From Mycolicibacterium sarraceniae (lineage in GTDB: Bacteria > Actinomycetota > Actinomycetes > Mycobacteriales > Mycobacteriaceae): 64,000 nt of DNA. The translations under genes and the position numbers were made by a program. The notes below the pieces were generated by a model. It saw only the letters and a list, made by a program, of their open reading frames with translations. It made no database searches and was not told the DNA's origin. Below are positions 31,495 through 40,267 of the stretch, piece by piece. The DNA is taken from the NCBI RefSeq assembly GCF_010731875.1, contig NZ_AP022595.1:3224001-3288000 (forward strand), given 5' to 3'. Numbering within the stretch: position 1 is the first letter of the stretch; each line of letters starts with the position of its first letter.

Positions 31495-32295
31495 ATGGCC
31501 AATCCGTTCACCAAGGCGTGGAAGTACCTGATGGCGCTTTTCAACTCCAAGGTCGACGAATACGCCGACCCGAAAATCCAGATTCAGCAGGCGATCGAAG
31601 AGGCCCAACGGCAGCATCAGGCGCTGACTCAGCAGGCCGCCCAGGTGATCGGAAACCAGCGCCAGCTCGAGATGCGCCTGAATCGTCAGCTTGCCGACAT
31701 CGAGAAGCTGCAGGTCAACGTCCGCCAGGCGCTCACCCTCGCCGATCAGGCCACCGCGGCCGGTGACGGTGCCAAGGCCACCGAGTACAACAACGCCGCC
31801 GAGGCGTTCGCCGCCCAGTTGGTCACCGCCGAGCAGAGCGTGGAAGACCTCAAGGGCCTGCATGACCAGGCCCTGCAGGCCGCGGGTCAGGCCAAGAAGG
31901 CCGTCGAACAGAACGCGATGATGTTGCAGACCAAGATCGCCGAGCGCACCAAACTGCTCAGCCAGCTCGAGCAGGCCAAGATGCAGGAGCAGGTCAGCGC
32001 GTCACTGCGGTCGATGAGCGACCTCGCCGCCCCGGGTAACACCCCCAGCCTTGATGAGGTGCGCGACAAGATCGAGCGCCGCTATGCCAACGCGATCGGT
32101 TCAGCGGAGCTGGCCCAGAACTCGGTGCAGGGCCGCATGCTCGAGGTGCAGCAGGCCAGTGTCCAGATGGCCGGCCACTCTCGGCTCGAGCAGATCCGGG
32201 CCTCGATGCGCGGCGACGCGCTGCCCGCCGGCGGCGCTGCCGCCCCGGCAACTCCTGCCAACACACCCGAGCCCGAGCAGCCGCTCGGACTGTAG
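31495..32295 (+). CDS. pspA: phage-shock protein A homologue (35-kDa antigen, Rv2744c-like)
   Basis: The 266-residue PspA/IM30 protein starts at [20 protein letters not shown] (ATG 31495), the conserved start, preferred over 31441. Almost the whole chain is predicted coiled coil ([20 protein letters not shown] through [20 protein letters not shown]); the N-terminal amphipathic helix should touch the inner membrane face. The C-terminus is a Pro/Ala-rich tail ending PEQPLGL. It protects membrane integrity under stress and in mycobacteria binds ClgR and PspM. Located 110 bases after clgR. Confidence 0.95.
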   Translation: MANPFTKAWKYLMALFNSKVDEYADPKIQIQQAIEEAQRQHQALTQQAAQVIGNQRQLEMRLNRQLADIEKLQVNVRQALTLADQATAAGDGAKATEYNNAAEAFAAQLVTAEQSVEDLKGLHDQALQAAGQAKKAVEQNAMMLQTKIAERTKLLSQLEQAKMQEQVSASLRSMSDLAAPGNTPSLDEVRDKIERRYANAIGSAELAQNSVQGRMLEVQQASVQMAGHSRLEQIRASMRGDALPAGGAAAPATPANTPEPEQPLGL

Positions 32296-32309
32296 GAGGC
32301 GAACATTCG

Positions 32310-33140
32310 ATGGCGGTGACACCGGACAAACCGGGGTCCGTATCGCGCCCATGGCGTTCGGCCATCCAGCGCGGTATCGACACCGTCAGCGAGTACGCCG
32401 ACGTGGCGGCCCAAAAGCTTAGTGCCGCAGCGGATCCGCGCGCCCGATTGCTGCGTAAGCGGCGCTGGTCATTGCGGCTAGGTCTGTTCTTCTCGTTTGC
32501 GACCGTGTTCTGGGTGGCGGTCACCGGACTGCTCGCGACGTGGAGCACGCCGGTGTGGGGGCTGATCATCACCGGTGTGATCGCCGCGGGTGCCGCGGTG
32601 CCCGCGACGCTGCTCTTGTTGCGCTACCGCTGGCTTCGGGCCGAGCCACTGCCGCCGCAGCGTCAGGTCAGCGGCCGCCGGCTGCCACCGCACGGTTCGG
32701 TGGCCCGGCCGTCGATGTCGGCGCTGGGCGCTTCCGAACGGGGATTCCATTCACTTCTGGGCGTCATGACGCGCGGGAACATGCTGCCGCCGGAGGAGAT
32801 TCGCGAGTTGACCGCAGCTGCGGACCGCACCGCGGTGACCATGGCGGCGACTGCCGCCGAAGTGGTCTCGATGGAGCGGGCTGCCATCGAGACGCCGCAG
32901 TCGCAGTCCTACCTGGCACCGACGATCAACGCCTTCACCACTCAGCTCAACGCCGGGGTGCGGCAGTACAACGAAATGGTCACTGCCGCAGCTCAACTGG
33001 TATCGGCGGCCAACACCGGCTCGATGTCGAGCTCGCCGATGTCGCAGCAGCGTTATCGCAGCGAGCTGGCCGGTGCGACCGACCGGCTGACGGGCTGGGC
33101 GCAGGCCTTCGACGAGCTGGGCCAGCTCCGCCGGGCCTAG
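32310..33140 (+). CDS. pspM: PspA-associated membrane protein PspM (Rv2743c-like)
   Basis: 276 residues, starting 14 bases after pspA. A cytosolic N-terminus (AIQRGIDTVSEYADVAAQKL) is followed by two membrane spans (LRLGLFFSFATVFWVAVTGL and VWGLIITGVIAAGAAVPATL) and a long helical C-terminal domain (IRELTAAADRTAVTMAATAA). In M. tuberculosis Rv2743c (PspM) docks PspA at the membrane, and Rv2742c (PspN) follows. Here no PspN gene follows; instead a convergent epoxide-hydrolase-like gene overlaps the last codon. Confidence 0.85.
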   Translation: MAVTPDKPGSVSRPWRSAIQRGIDTVSEYADVAAQKLSAAADPRARLLRKRRWSLRLGLFFSFATVFWVAVTGLLATWSTPVWGLIITGVIAAGAAVPATLLLLRYRWLRAEPLPPQRQVSGRRLPPHGSVARPSMSALGASERGFHSLLGVMTRGNMLPPEEIRELTAAADRTAVTMAATAAEVVSMERAAIETPQSQSYLAPTINAFTTQLNAGVRQYNEMVTAAAQLVSAANTGSMSSSPMSQQRYRSELAGATDRLTGWAQAFDELGQLRRA

Positions 33141-33580
33141 AGAGTCGGACGCAAGCCTGGCAACACGGCGCCGATGAGGCCGCGCACCGTCGCCTTGAGC
33201 ATGTCATACATATCGAAGTAGTCCCGCCACAGCGTGATTCGGCCGTTATGCACCTCGAACACCCCGCATACCCAAAACTGCAGCCGCACCGGGCCGATCG
33301 CCAGCACGTCGGTGCGTTCGGTCAGCACTACCGGCCCGTTGACCGCGATGCGGTGGATCTTGACCTCGAAGCCGAAGCTGGGGCGCTGCAACCCCTTGAA
33401 AATCTTCATTGCCCGCTTACGGCCGCGAATGGTCGGGAAGCCGACGTTCTGATAGACCAGGTTGTCGTCCAGCTGGGCGTCGGCGGTCGTCAGGTCCTGG
33501 GCCTGCAGTGCGGACAGGAAGACCTCGACGGTATGGGCGTTGTCGATGTCGGAGCTCACATTGGCGGTCTGCTCGGTCAT
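33137..33580 (-). CDS. ephG: limonene-1,2-epoxide hydrolase family protein (EphG, Rv2740-like)
   Basis: 147 residues with an NTF2-like fold. The start is MTEQTANVSSDIDNAHTVEV (ATG 33580). Conserved blocks include DDNLVYQNVGFPTIRGRKRA, GFEVKIHRIAVNGPVVLTER (catalytic Arg/Asp region) and LQFWVCGVFEVHNGRITLWR followed by DYFDMYD with the second catalytic Asp. M. tuberculosis EphG hydrolyses epoxides of large lipid or sterol-like substrates. Divergent from the glycosyltransferase gene, 42 bases away. Confidence 0.92.
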   Translation of the reverse strand: MTEQTANVSSDIDNAHTVEVFLSALQAQDLTTADAQLDDNLVYQNVGFPTIRGRKRAMKIFKGLQRPSFGFEVKIHRIAVNGPVVLTERTDVLAIGPVRLQFWVCGVFEVHNGRITLWRDYFDMYDMLKATVRGLIGAVLPGLRPTL

Positions 33581-33622
33581 GCTCGCCAGCCTAGGCTTTG
33601 TGCCCTGTGGCAGGGTAGGCCC

Positions 33623-34795
33623 GTGCGCGTCGCAGTGGTGGCCGGTCCGGATCCGGGCCATGCTTTCCCCGCGATCGCGATATGCCTGCGTCTGGCCGCC
33701 GCCGGGGACGATCCCGTCCTGCTGACCGGCGCCGAATGGCGCGAGACGGCGCGGACGGCCGGCATCGAGTTCGTCGAATTGGCCGGGCTCGAACTCGAAG
33801 ACGGCGACGACGACACCGACGCGGGGGAGAAGATCCACCGGCGTGCGGCGCGGATGGCGGTGCTCAACGAGCCGGTCCTGCGCGAGCTGACGCCCGATCT
33901 GATCGTCTCCGATGTCATCACGGTCTGTGGCGGCATGGCAGCCGAGTTGATGGGCATTCCGTGGGTCGAGCTGAACCCGCAGCCGTTGTACCTGCCGTCG
34001 CGGGGCCTGCCCCCGATCGGCAGCGGGCTGGCGCCTGGAACCGGCCTGCGCGGCCGGATGCGCGACGCGGTTCTGCGCGCGCTGACCGCGCGGTCGCTCA
34101 AAGAGGGGCAGCGGCAGCGGTCGGCGGCGCGGGTCGAGATCGGGCTGCCGGCAGCCGAACCAGGTCCGGCACGGCGGCTGATCGCCACCCTGCCCGCACT
34201 CGAGGTGCCGCGCCCCGACTGGCCGGCCGAGGCTGTCGTCGTCGGACCACTGCACTTCGAGCCGACGGCCGCAGTGTTGCCGATCCCGCCCGGCGACGGC
34301 CCGGTCGTCGTAGTGGCGCCGTCGACGGCCGCCACCGGAGTCGTCGGCGCCGTCGAATTGGTGCTGGAACACCTGATCCCCGGCCGCACCCTGCCGGTGG
34401 GCTCGCGAGTGGTGATCTCCCGGCTCGGCGGCAACGACTTTGACGTTCCGCCGTGGGTGAACGTCGGGCTCGGCCGCCAGGACGAGCTGCTGACCCATGC
34501 CGATCTGGTGATCTGCGGTGGGGGTCACGGCATGCTGTCCAAGACCCTGCTCGCCGGTGTTCCGCTGGTGGTGCTCCCTGGCGGAGGTGATCAGTGGGAA
34601 CTAGCCAATCGTGTTGTGCGACAAGGAAGTGCGCGGCTGATCCGGCCGCTGTCGGCTGAGTCGTTGGTGGCCGAGGTAGGTGAGGTGCTGTCGTCGCCGG
34701 GGTATCGGGAGGCGGCCCGGCGCGCCGGTGAGAGCGTCCGGGACGTCACCGATCCGGTACAGGTGTGCCATGAAGCGGCGCGGGTGGCTGGGTAG
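33623..34795 (+). CDS. glycosyltransferase, GT1/MurG-like fold (Rv2739c-like)
   Basis: 390 residues from GTG 33623 (VRVAVVAGPDPGHAFPAIAI, a typical GT-B N-terminal loop with GHA/FP). The C-terminal donor domain contains NVGLGRQDELLTHADLVICG, GGGHGMLSKTLLAGVPLVVL and PGGGDQWELANRVV, matching the UDP-sugar-binding signature of family 1 transferases. It corresponds to Rv2739c (388 residues). Acceptor unknown, possibly a lipid or secondary metabolite. The much longer open frame upstream, antisense to ephG, is not coding. Confidence 0.9.
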   Translation: MRVAVVAGPDPGHAFPAIAICLRLAAAGDDPVLLTGAEWRETARTAGIEFVELAGLELEDGDDDTDAGEKIHRRAARMAVLNEPVLRELTPDLIVSDVITVCGGMAAELMGIPWVELNPQPLYLPSRGLPPIGSGLAPGTGLRGRMRDAVLRALTARSLKEGQRQRSAARVEIGLPAAEPGPARRLIATLPALEVPRPDWPAEAVVVGPLHFEPTAAVLPIPPGDGPVVVVAPSTAATGVVGAVELVLEHLIPGRTLPVGSRVVISRLGGNDFDVPPWVNVGLGRQDELLTHADLVICGGGHGMLSKTLLAGVPLVVLPGGGDQWELANRVVRQGSARLIRPLSAESLVAEVGEVLSSPGYREAARRAGESVRDVTDPVQVCHEAARVAG

Positions 34796-34804
34796 GTTGG
34801 TGAC

Positions 34805-34999
34805 GTGCGGCTGACGGAATTCCACGAACTGGTCGATGGGCAGTTCGGCCGCGCTCGTGGTCGGTCGCTGCTGGTCGATCACGTGCTGACGCAGCTGGGT
34901 GGACGTACTGCGACGCAGGCTATCGAGGACGGTCTGGACCCCCGCGACGTGTGGCGGGCGTTGTGCGCGGACTTCGACGTACCGCGCGATCAGTGGTGA
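34805..34999 (+). CDS. DUF3046 protein (Rv2738c-like)
   Basis: A 64-residue protein from GTG 34805: MRLTEFHELVDGQFGRARGR, then DHVLTQLGGRTATQAIEDGL, and it ends RDVWRALCADFDVPRDQW. This is the conserved small DUF3046 protein found immediately before recA in actinobacteria. Its position, 145 bases upstream of recA, and its conservation suggest a DNA-metabolism link, but no function is established. Confidence 0.9.
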   Translation: MRLTEFHELVDGQFGRARGRSLLVDHVLTQLGGRTATQAIEDGLDPRDVWRALCADFDVPRDQW

Positions 35000-35027
35000 C
35001 TGACACGCGCGGCGCGTTGGCTTGCTT

Positions 35028-35043
35028 TCGAACACCTGTTCGC
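35028..35043. promoter_or_regulatory. LexA box (SOS operator) upstream of recA
   Basis: TCGAACACCTGTTCGC matches the mycobacterial SOS box TCGAACrnnnGTTCGA at all but the last position. It lies 102 bases before the recA ATG, consistent with one of the two recA promoters being LexA-repressed. Confidence 0.85.
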
Positions 35044-35069
35044 TAATCTGGGGGGCGTTCGACCGAGTT

Positions 35070-35094
35070 TTGTCAGAGGCCCCCTCTAGCGTCA
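35070..35094 (+). promoter_or_regulatory. RecA-NDp-type (LexA-independent, PafBC-linked) promoter
   Basis: TTGTCAGAGG followed after 7 bases by TAGCGTCA matches the damage-inducible RecA-NDp promoter motif (TTGTCrgtg-N8-TAnnnT), which is activated by PafBC in mycobacteria. It lies 50 bases before recA and downstream of the LexA box, giving recA two independent SOS inputs. Confidence 0.7.
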
Positions 35095-35144
35095 CGGCCA
35101 ATTGACCAACACGGTCAGAAGACGACTACCGGAAGAGGTTTTCT

Positions 35145-36197
35145 ATGGCGCCACAAGCCTTCGATCGCGAGAAGTCCCTCGAGCTCGCGCTTGCGCAGAT
35201 CGAAAAGAGTCACGGCAAAGGCTCGGTGATGCGGTTGGGCGACGAGGTTCGTCAACCCATCTCGGTCATCCCGACCGGATCCATCGCCTTGGATGTAGCG
35301 CTGGGTATCGGCGGGCTGCCCCGCGGTCGCGTCGTCGAAATCTATGGCCCGGAATCCTCGGGTAAGACCACGGTGGCTCTGCATGCCGTGGCCAACGCGC
35401 AGGCGGCCGGTGGTATCGCGGCATTCATCGATGCCGAGCACGCGCTCGATCCGGACTACGCCAAAAAGCTCGGCGTGGACACCGACGCACTGCTGGTCAG
35501 CCAGCCCGACACCGGTGAGCAGGCGCTGGAGATCGCCGACATGCTGATTCGTTCGGGAGCCATCGACATCATCGTCATCGACTCGGTGGCCGCATTGGTG
35601 CCGCGCGCCGAGATCGAAGGCGAGATGGGCGATAGCCACGTGGGCCTGCAGGCCCGGTTGATGAGCCAGGCGCTGCGCAAGATCACCGGTGCGTTGAGCA
35701 ATTCTGGTACCACCGCGATTTTCATCAACCAGCTGCGTGAGAAGATCGGTGTGATGTTCGGCTCGCCCGAAACCACAACGGGCGGTAAGGCTTTGAAGTT
35801 CTATTCCTCGGTGCGTCTGGATGTTCGGCGGATCGAGACACTCAAGGACGGCACCGACGCAGTGGGTAACCGCACTCGCGTCAAGGTCGTCAAGAACAAG
35901 GTGTCGCCGCCGTTCAAGCAGGCCGAATTCGACATCCTGTACGGCAAGGGCATCAGCCGTGAAGGCTCGCTCATCGATATGGGCGTTGACCAGGGCTTCA
36001 TCCGGAAGTCCGGATCGTGGTTCACCTATGAGGGTGAGCAGCTCGGACAGGGCAAGGAGAACGCCCGCAACTTCCTGATCGAGAACCCCGATGTGGCCAA
36101 CGAGGTCGAGAAGAAGATCAAGGAGAAGCTCGGTATCGGCGCGGTGGTGACCGATGGGCCTATCGATGACGTCCTGCCAGCCCCAGTCGACTTCTGA
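35145..36197 (+). CDS. recA: recombinase RecA (no intein)
   Basis: ATP-dependent strand-exchange protein and coprotease for LexA. 350 residues, uninterrupted; unlike the M. tuberculosis gene there is no intein. Walker A is GPESSGKT (69-76); the MAW motif, loop L1 ([20 protein letters not shown]) and L2 ([20 protein letters not shown]) are intact. A GGAAGAGG ribosome site precedes the ATG. The recX start lies inside the last 44 bases, so the two are co-translated. Confidence 0.98.
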   Translation: MAPQAFDREKSLELALAQIEKSHGKGSVMRLGDEVRQPISVIPTGSIALDVALGIGGLPRGRVVEIYGPESSGKTTVALHAVANAQAAGGIAAFIDAEHALDPDYAKKLGVDTDALLVSQPDTGEQALEIADMLIRSGAIDIIVIDSVAALVPRAEIEGEMGDSHVGLQARLMSQALRKITGALSNSGTTAIFINQLREKIGVMFGSPETTTGGKALKFYSSVRLDVRRIETLKDGTDAVGNRTRVKVVKNKVSPPFKQAEFDILYGKGISREGSLIDMGVDQGFIRKSGSWFTYEGEQLGQGKENARNFLIENPDVANEVEKKIKEKLGIGAVVTDGPIDDVLPAPVDF

Positions 36198-36684
36198 GAC
36201 CCGTGAAGAGCTGGCGCACGCGCTGTGTCTGCGCCTGCTCACCGCGCGGTCGCGGACTCGATCGGAGTTGGCCGCGCAGCTGGCCAAGCGGGGATACTCC
36301 GACGAGGTCGCGGCAACGGTACTGAACCGGCTGGCCGCAGTCGGACTGATCGATGACGCTGACTTCGCCGAACAGTGGGTCCGATCGCGACGACAACGGG
36401 CCGGAAAAGGTAAGCGCGCCTTGGCTGCTGAGTTGCGGACCAAGGGTGTTGACGACGAGGTGATCGCCGCCGCGCTCGACGGTATTGACGCCGGTGCCGA
36501 GCGGCTGCGCGCCGAGGAGTTGGTGGAGCAGAAGCTGCGCTGCGAGAGACTGGAGGGCGACGACGACGTCAAGGTGATGCGCAGGCTAATCGGGATGCTG
36601 GCCCGTCGCGGCTACAGCCAAAGCATGGCCGTTACCGTGGTCAACGAGGGCTTGGCGGCCGAGCGGGAACGCCGGCGGGTCTAG
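36154..36684 (+). CDS. recX: RecA regulatory protein RecX
   Basis: 176 residues, starting inside recA (ATG 36154 or 36166). It is built of repeated three-helix units: [60 protein letters not shown] and [20 protein letters not shown]. It caps RecA filaments and limits strand exchange. Overlap with recA keeps stoichiometry tied. Its end overlaps the convergent DJ-1-like fragment by 44 bases. Confidence 0.95.
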   Translation: MGLSMTSCQPQSTSETREELAHALCLRLLTARSRTRSELAAQLAKRGYSDEVAATVLNRLAAVGLIDDADFAEQWVRSRRQRAGKGKRALAAELRTKGVDDEVIAAALDGIDAGAERLRAEELVEQKLRCERLEGDDDVKVMRRLIGMLARRGYSQSMAVTVVNEGLAAERERRRV

Positions 36685-37096
36685 CCGAGTCGGCGTTGAC
36701 CGGTGACCGCCGTTCGGGGGAGTCGTCCGGCACGGGAATGGCCTTGAGTTCATCGCCGCGCACCAGCACGTCGAAGTCGAGCTTCAACCGCATCGGCTTG
36801 GTGACTGATTGACGCCAGGTAGCCCGTTGGCCGTCGGCGTCCGGGACGATGACAATGTCGTTGAGCGAGACGGTTTCGTCCTTGCCGGCGGCGCTGCCGA
36901 CAATGGCCTGATCACGTTCGGCGAAGCTGTACACCACGTGCAGCGTGCCGATGGTCACCGGGCGGGGGCCTTCGGCGGTCACCATCTCGACCACCAGTTC
37001 GCCGCCGATCGCGTCGCTTCGGGCGGCCAGGACTTCGAACGGAGCGATGGCGTCGAGGGGATCGAATCCGTCGAACAGGACTATCTGTGCGTGCAT
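36641..37096 (-). CDS. truncated DJ-1/PfpI-like protein, doubtful
   Basis: 151 residues. The start [20 protein letters not shown] plus [20 protein letters not shown] is the N-terminal strand and helix of DJ-1/PfpI (ThiJ) proteins. The nucleophile-elbow Cys and the C-terminal half of that fold are absent. The rest ([40 protein letters not shown]) is not recognisable as part of it. It may be a degraded or fused gene, or a real short paralogue. The end runs antisense into recX, which suggests truncation. Confidence 0.5.
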   Translation of the reverse strand: MHAQIVLFDGFDPLDAIAPFEVLAARSDAIGGELVVEMVTAEGPRPVTIGTLHVVYSFAERDQAIVGSAAGKDETVSLNDIVIVPDADGQRATWRQSVTKPMRLKLDFDVLVRGDELKAIPVPDDSPERRSPVNADSARPAGVPARPPSPR

Positions 37097-37184
37097 GCTG
37101 ACATCGTCGGTCGTACCAGTCCGTCACCAACAGCGGCGGTGTCGACAACTGGCGATGGGATTTGGCCACCGCAGTGTTCCGGTG

Positions 37185-38471
37185 TCAGCGCTTTGTGTAG
37201 CCGACCGGACAGGGATCGGCCGCGCGTGCCACGCCGCCAATCTGAGCGGACACCGGACGTGGGTATCCGACCCACTCGGGCCTCATGTCGTAGCGGCCCA
37301 CGAGGCGGGTCATCGCCATCGTCATCGCGGCCAACGAAAACGGTTGTGCCGGACAGGAATGCCTGCCGTGTCCGAAGGCGGTCACCAGCATCGGTGACGG
37401 CAACGCATGTGCATCGACGAGCCGGTGTCGGTGCCACCGACTGGGATCCCAATCCTCTAAGCCCGCCGCCGCCGACGTGTTCAGCAGCGGTAGGAGCGTC
37501 GCGATGGTCCAGCCTTTCGGCACGTCGACCACGCCGACTCCAGTATCGAATGCGACCGGTTCTAGGACAACGCGGGCCATGATCGAACGCTGCGCCAGTC
37601 GGGTGCTTTCGAGAGCACAGCTGGACGCGAGCTCACGGTCGCCGTCCGCGACCAGGCGGAGTTGATCGGGATGAACGATCACGTCAACGAGAGCCCAGCC
37701 GAGCGCTGCCATCAGGTTCGACATCGAGGCGATGTGGATGAGGGCGATATCCATTGCAATACCGCGATTGCGGACGTCCGGGGGTTCCGAAGCCCAGGCA
37801 TCGACGATTCGGCTGAACAACCCCGCGCGGACCTCGGGCGTCGAATCATGCTGCCGCAGTGATGCTTCGATCACCTCGGAAACCTCCGTCAAGGCGGCTC
37901 GTTCGGCCCGCATACCCGAGGCGGCCACGGCCGCCATCGCGTCCGGGTGAACGAAGGCGTCCGAACCGTCGAGCACGTCGAATGCGCGCACGAGCCGCTC
38001 GAACGCGTCCCCGTCGGCGCAGCCCGGCCCAGCCCACGACGCCAACCCCATGCGATGGCCGAGCCGTCGGGTCAGCGCGAACAGGTCGACGGTGCCGCTC
38101 TCGCCGAGTTCGACCTCGGTCGCGTCGAGAGCACCGTCGAGGTTCGCGAGGTAGGAGGTGACGTCGTCGCGGCGAAACAGCGAACTCGGTAGTAGTCGTC
38201 TGCCGGCGAACACCTCGTCGGGCAGCTTGCGCCGCAGCATGAGGAAATCCGCGACGCCCTTGCTCGCGGTTTCTTCACCGAGTGCGTAGAACGATTCGAC
38301 GCCGGTGGGTGAGAAGGTGAAGAGGTATCGCCCGCCGCCGCTCTCGACTACGAACGTGTCGCCGTAGCGTGCGCGTGCCGTGGCGATCGCACCTACCGCA
38401 TCGTCAACTGCGACATCCCATGGCAGCCCGATACCGTCGGCGACCGGCAAGACATCGAGCGGGTTTGCCAC
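37185..38471 (-). CDS. cytochrome P450 with atypical I-helix
   Basis: The 428-residue P450 has heme-thiolate signature FGHGRHSCPAQPFS (Cys about 382) and ExxR as ALESTRLAQRS. The I-helix region reads IALIHIASMSNLMAALGWAL. The usual (A/G)GxxT acid-alcohol pair is missing; the order A-S-x-x-N resembles CYP7/CYP8-type enzymes, in which Asn replaces the acid/Thr oxygen-activation pair. No membrane anchor, as expected for bacteria. No ferredoxin or reductase gene adjoins it. Substrate unknown; a sterol or lipid is a guess. Flanked by the MmpL/IS630 debris and the DJ-1 fragment. Confidence 0.9.
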   Translation of the reverse strand: MANPLDVLPVADGIGLPWDVAVDDAVGAIATARARYGDTFVVESGGGRYLFTFSPTGVESFYALGEETASKGVADFLMLRRKLPDEVFAGRRLLPSSLFRRDDVTSYLANLDGALDATEVELGESGTVDLFALTRRLGHRMGLASWAGPGCADGDAFERLVRAFDVLDGSDAFVHPDAMAAVAASGMRAERAALTEVSEVIEASLRQHDSTPEVRAGLFSRIVDAWASEPPDVRNRGIAMDIALIHIASMSNLMAALGWALVDVIVHPDQLRLVADGDRELASSCALESTRLAQRSIMARVVLEPVAFDTGVGVVDVPKGWTIATLLPLLNTSAAAGLEDWDPSRWHRHRLVDAHALPSPMLVTAFGHGRHSCPAQPFSLAAMTMAMTRLVGRYDMRPEWVGYPRPVSAQIGGVARAADPCPVGYTKR

Positions 38472-38563
38472 GGCGCTGACGATACCGTCTCGTTCGGACG
38501 GATGGCCTCCGATCCGGCGATCTGTTGCGGGACAGCCATTCTCGATGCGCGTGCGGTTCCGTC

Positions 38564-38880
38564 TTAGTCGTGCGCGAGCTGAGCCGCCTCGCTGAGGTCG
38601 CGGTTCCCCTCAGTCGCAAGCTGAGCGGGACGGCGGGCGGGCCGGGTTCGGACATTCTGGGGCCACCAGAACCACCGGCCCAGGAGTGTCGCTATCGACG
38701 GTGTCATGAAGGATCTGATCACCAACGTATCGACCAGTAGGCCGAGGCCGATGGTCGTCCCGACCTGGGCCATCACTTTCAGGTCACTGATGGCGAAGGA
38801 CATCATCGTGAACGCGAACACCAGACCGGCCGAGGTCACCACGCTGCCGCTGCCGGAGATGGCCCGGATGTTCCCGGTAT
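38564..38880 (-). pseudogene. MmpL-type RND transporter, C-terminal fragment
   Basis: The frame reads [40 protein letters not shown] and [20 protein letters not shown], then [12 protein letters not shown] to a stop: the last two membrane spans and tail of mycobacterial MmpL lipid exporters. About 105 of roughly 950 residues remain. Upstream, similarity stops abruptly at the IS630 remnant, so the rest of the gene has been lost to an insertion-associated deletion. Confidence 0.85.
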
Positions 38881-38892
38881 GAAGGCCGGCAT

Positions 38893-39363
38893 CTCCTTTT
38901 CCACGAACAGCGGGTCTTTGGACAGTTTCCACGAATCCTGTTTGTGCGGCGCCAATCCGAATGCTCGCCACACCCGCGAGACCATCGACTGACTCAAGCC
39001 CAGGTGCTCGGCCATCGAGCGGGTCGACCAGTGCGTGGCATCCGGTGGCGTGGTTTCCAACGTCGCGGTGATCAAGTCCTTGATTCGCTCGTCACCGACC
39101 ACCCGGGGCCGGCCCGGTCGAGGCTCATCGAGCAACCCGTCGCAGCGGTACTCAACAAACCGGTTACGCCACTTGCGCACCGTGCTCCGATGGACCTCGA
39201 ACCGATCGGCCACCTCAATGTTGGTGCCACCATCGCTGGCCGCCAACACGATCCGCGCCCGCAACGCCAACCCCGCCGCAGTAGTCCGCCGACGCGTCCA
39301 CCCCTCCAACTCGGCTCGCTCGGCATCAGTCAACACGATCTGCGCAGCATGCGGAGACGGCAT
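38893..39363 (-). pseudogene. IS630-family transposase, N-terminal fragment
   Basis: From MPSPHAAQIVLTDAERAELE (ATG 39363) the frame shows the tandem helix-turn-helix part of IS630 transposases: NIEVADRFEVHRSTVRKWRN, then [20 protein letters not shown] and [20 protein letters not shown]. It ends at KDPLFVEK, where intact elements continue into the DDE domain. Similarity stops exactly where the MmpL fragment begins, so the 3' half of the element and most of mmpL are gone together. An in-frame extension to 38836 is read-through into mmpL sequence. Confidence 0.85.
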
Positions 39364-39403
39364 CACCCACCCTAACAAGAGACCGCGAATTAACGCTAGG
39401 AAC

Positions 39404-40267
39404 CTAGTCCCCAGGCTCCAACGCCGCATCCGCATGCATCGGGGCAGGCGCGCGCTTGGAGCGCCGTAACCGCTTCTCCAGCTTTGTCGCCGCCACCGAC
39501 AGTGCGAAGTTCACGCTGATCATCAGCACCGCGATCACGATCAGCGCGGGCACGTAATTGCCGTAGGACGACCCGACGACCGTGCCCTGGCGGACCATCT
39601 CGACGAACGTGATCTGATAGCCGATCGCGGTGTCCTTCAGCACCACCACCAACTGCGACACCAGCACCGGCAGCATCGAGGTAATGGCCTGCGGCAACAG
39701 GATTGCCCGCATCGTCTGTCCGGAACGTAAGCCCAGTGCCGACGCCGCCTCACCCTGGCCCCGGGGCAGCGAATTCACCCCGGCGCGCACGATCTCGGCG
39801 ATCACCGCACCGTTGTAGAGCGTCAGCCCCGTCACCACGCCGGCCAGCGCCAGGTACTTCGACGGGAAGACGTCGTACAGCGCGAACAGGAAGTACGCGA
39901 AGATCATCATGATCAGCACCGGCACGGAGCGGAAGAACTCGACGATCACCGCCGACGGCCAGCGGATGAAGCCGACCTGCGAGAGACGTCCCACCCCCAG
40001 CAGGAAGCCGAGGACCAGGGCCAGCACGATCGAGAGCGCCGCGGCGGTCAGCGTGCCCTCGATGCCGGGCAGTACGTAGGTCTTCCACAGATTGGCCGTC
40101 AGGAACGGCTGCCACTTGGCCTCGGTCAGCTGACCTTTGCTGGACAGTTTGGCGACCACCGCCCAGACCACCAGTGCGGCAATGACAATCGTGACCCCGG
40201 AGATAATCCGATTGCGGACCCGGGCCCGTGGCCCCGGCGCATCGAAGAGGACCGACACTGTGCTCAT
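39404..40267 (-). CDS. gluD: glutamate-type ABC transporter permease
   Basis: 287-residue inner-membrane permease of the HisM/GltK amino-acid family. N-terminal span about 22-42 (IISGVTIVIAALVVWAVVA), then the family core with EGTLTAAALSIVLALVLGFL, EFFRSVPVLIMMIFAYFLF and the ATPase-docking EAA-like loop GQGEAASALGLRSGQTMRAI. It pairs with the preceding permease, whose stop it overlaps (ATGA). Last gene of the gluABCD unit; its basic C-terminal tail ends LRRSKRAPAPMHADAALEPG. Confidence 0.9.
   Translation of the reverse strand: MSTVSVLFDAPGPRARVRNRIISGVTIVIAALVVWAVVAKLSSKGQLTEAKWQPFLTANLWKTYVLPGIEGTLTAAALSIVLALVLGFLLGVGRLSQVGFIRWPSAVIVEFFRSVPVLIMMIFAYFLFALYDVFPSKYLALAGVVTGLTLYNGAVIAEIVRAGVNSLPRGQGEAASALGLRSGQTMRAILLPQAITSMLPVLVSQLVVVLKDTAIGYQITFVEMVRQGTVVGSSYGNYVPALIVIAVLMISVNFALSVAATKLEKRLRRSKRAPAPMHADAALEPGD

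Noticed and set aside
32540..33622. Upstream extension of the glycosyltransferase frame
   Set aside because: It overlaps pspM and ephG in shadow frames; a GTG at 33623 begins the normal GT-B N-terminus.
35145..36197. Possible intein in recA
   Set aside because: The coding sequence is continuous at 350 residues; no splicing motifs.
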